Source: Treponema sp. UBA4328 (GTDB taxonomy: Bacteria; Spirochaetota; Spirochaetia; Treponematales; Treponemataceae). From it: 5,046 nucleotides of DNA. The stretch lies in contig DGTU01000130.1 of the NCBI GenBank assembly GCA_002394465.1, positions 495-5,540 on the forward strand, given 5' to 3'. Each line of letters begins with the position of its first letter. Within the stretch, counting starts at the first letter, position 1. A model generated the notes under the pieces. It was given only the letters and a program-made list of their open reading frames with translations, had not been told where the DNA came from and made no database searches. The translations under genes and the position numbers were made by a program. Shown here one piece after another: positions 3,838 through 5,046 of the stretch.

Positions 3838-5046
3838 ATGTCCAGAAAGAAAATGTCAATGGACGGAAACCAGGCTGCAGCTCATGTAGCTTATGCTTAC
3901 ACTGAAGTTGCCGGTATCTATCCAATTACACCTTCTTCACCAATGGCTGACTGGGTAGACAACTGGTCTGCAGGTGGTCAGAAAAACATCTTCGGTAACA
4001 AAGTAAAGGTTATCGAAATGGAATCAGAAGCCGGTGCTGCCGGTACAGTTCATGGTTCTTTGGCATCAGGTGCACTTACAACAACATTTACGGCTTCACA
4101 GGGTCTTCTCCTGATGATTCCGAACATGTACAAGATTGCTGCTGAACAGCTTCCTTGTGTATTCCACGTAGCTGCACGCTGTGTTGCTACACAGTCACTG
4201 AACATCTTTGGTGATCACTCAGACGTTTATGCATGCCGCCAGACTGGTGTTGCAATGCTCGCAGAAAGCAACCCGCAGGAAGTAATGGACCTGGCTCCTG
4301 TTGCTCACCTGGCTGCCCTCGAAGGCAAAGTCGCTTTCATCAACTTCTTTGACGGTTTCCGCACTTCACACGAAATCCAGAAAATTGAAACATGGGATTA
4401 CGCTGACCTCAAAGAGATGTTCCCTACAGAATCTCTCAAAGAGTTCCGTGCTCACGCCCTTAACCCGGAACATCCGGCAATGCGTGGTTCACACGAAAAC
4501 GGCGACGTATTCTTCCAGCACCGTGAAGCCTGCAACTCAACTTACGAGGCTCTCCCGGCAATCGTTGAAAAATACATCGAAAAAATCAACAAGAAACTCG
4601 GCACTAACTATGGTCTCTTCGATTACTATGGTGCAAAGGATGCTGACCGCGTAATCGTTGCAATGGGCTCAATCTGTGATGTAGCAGAAGAAGTTATCGA
4701 CTACCTCACAAAGAAAGGCGAGAAAGTAGGTCTTGTTAAAGTTCACCTCTATCGCCCGTGGATGGCAAAGAAATTCCTCGAAAAACTTCCAAAATCAGTT
4801 AAGAAAATTGCTGTTCTTGACCGCACAAAGGAACCAGGCTCACTCGGTGAACCACTCTTCCTTGATGTCGCTGCAACTCTCCGCGAGGCCGGCATGAACG
4901 ATGTAGTTCTTACTGGCGGACGCTACGGTTTGGGTTCAAAAGACACACCGCCAAGCTCAGTATTCGCTGTATACACAGAACTTGCAAAGGCTTCTCCAAA
5001 AGCACGCTTCACAATCGGTATTACAGACGATGTTACAAATCTCTCA
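3838..5046 (+). CDS. nifJ: Pyruvate:ferredoxin (flavodoxin) oxidoreductase, N-terminal part (runs off the right edge)
   Basis: The first 403 codons of a protein that is usually about 1,170-1,200 residues. The enzyme uses thiamine diphosphate and Fe-S clusters to turn pyruvate and CoA into acetyl-CoA, CO2 and reduced ferredoxin in the cytoplasm of anaerobes. The N-terminal pyrimidine-binding domain is clear: YPITPSSPMADW (28-39), EMESEAGAAG (60-69), FTASQGLLLMIPNMYKI (84-100), HVAARCVA (110-117) and FGDHSDV (124-130). Thr31, Glu64 and Arg114 match by position residues known to contact substrate or cofactor in the Desulfovibrio africanus enzyme. Further on come NFFDGFRTSHEIQKIE, GLVKVHLYRPW, AVLDRTKEPGSLGEPL and GGRYGLGSKDTPP, all typical of the family. 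The ferredoxin and C-terminal thiamine domains lie beyond the window. Asparagine is almost always AAC here while the antiporter mixes AAC and AAT, which suggests high expression. It has its own promoter and AGGAGG site. Confidence 0.96.
   Translation, partial: MSRKKMSMDGNQAAAHVAYAYTEVAGIYPITPSSPMADWVDNWSAGGQKNIFGNKVKVIEMESEAGAAGTVHGSLASGALTTTFTASQGLLLMIPNMYKIAAEQLPCVFHVAARCVATQSLNIFGDHSDVYACRQTGVAMLAESNPQEVMDLAPVAHLAALEGKVAFINFFDGFRTSHEIQKIETWDYADLKEMFPTESLKEFRAHALNPEHPAMRGSHENGDVFFQHREACNSTYEALPAIVEKYIEKINKKLGTNYGLFDYYGAKDADRVIVAMGSICDVAEEVIDYLTKKGEKVGLVKVHLYRPWMAKKFLEKLPKSVKKIAVLDRTKEPGSLGEPLFLDVAATLREAGMNDVVLTGGRYGLGSKDTPPSSVFAVYTELAKASPKARFTIGITDDVTNLS

Noticed and set aside
4301..4654. 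A 117-codon plus-strand frame inside nifJ
   Set aside because: Its Ser/Thr-rich composition is typical of a shifted frame; the nifJ frame is uninterrupted and strongly conserved here.

Overview
The window looks like chromosomal DNA of a moderately low-GC anaerobic bacterium. A host-associated spirochaete of the Treponema type is my best guess, with a clostridial relative as the alternative. The guess rests on the pyruvate:ferredoxin oxidoreductase, on AT-rich intergenic regions, and on the general look of the gyrase, PFOR and NUDIX proteins. Nothing here fixes the taxonomy. I see no transposase, integrase, CRISPR array, tRNA or rRNA, and no gap between genes reaches 300 bases.

Left end (1-236): the first 28 codons of a type IIA topoisomerase ATPase subunit, most likely GyrB, run leftwards off the window. 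A strong extended -10 promoter sits in the gap it shares with the divergent operon to the right.

Operon (237-2903, plus strand): a CPA2-type cation:proton antiporter overlaps an MgtC/SapB-like membrane protein by 4 bp. That gene is followed after 1 bp by a MutT-type NUDIX hydrolase. The packing implies one transcript. It joins ion or pH homeostasis to nucleotide-pool sanitation, plausibly as a stress or envelope-homeostasis unit. Both membrane proteins depart from their families at signature positions: Asp-Asn replaces Asp-Asp in the antiporter, and the glycine-rich MgtC motif is replaced.

Middle (2893-3722): a YhbY-type RNA-binding protein on the minus strand meets the NUDIX gene tail to tail with an 11-bp overlap. 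It diverges from a small XRE-family helix-turn-helix regulator. Their 134-bp intergenic region holds the most striking non-coding structure of the window, a 35-bp inverted repeat with 14-bp arms.

Right end (3769-5046): an AT-rich leader with a strong AGGAGG site precedes the first 403 codons of pyruvate:ferredoxin oxidoreductase (nifJ/por), the central enzyme converting pyruvate to acetyl-CoA and reduced ferredoxin in anaerobes. Its codon use looks like that of a highly expressed gene.

Three genes (antiporter, yhbY, XRE) have no visible Shine-Dalgarno sequence and carry a -10-like hexamer 6-8 bases before the start codon, which raises the possibility of leaderless mRNAs. I do not see a clearly novel defence or mobile system. 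The best leads are the palindrome, the divergent membrane-protein pair and the leaderless pattern.
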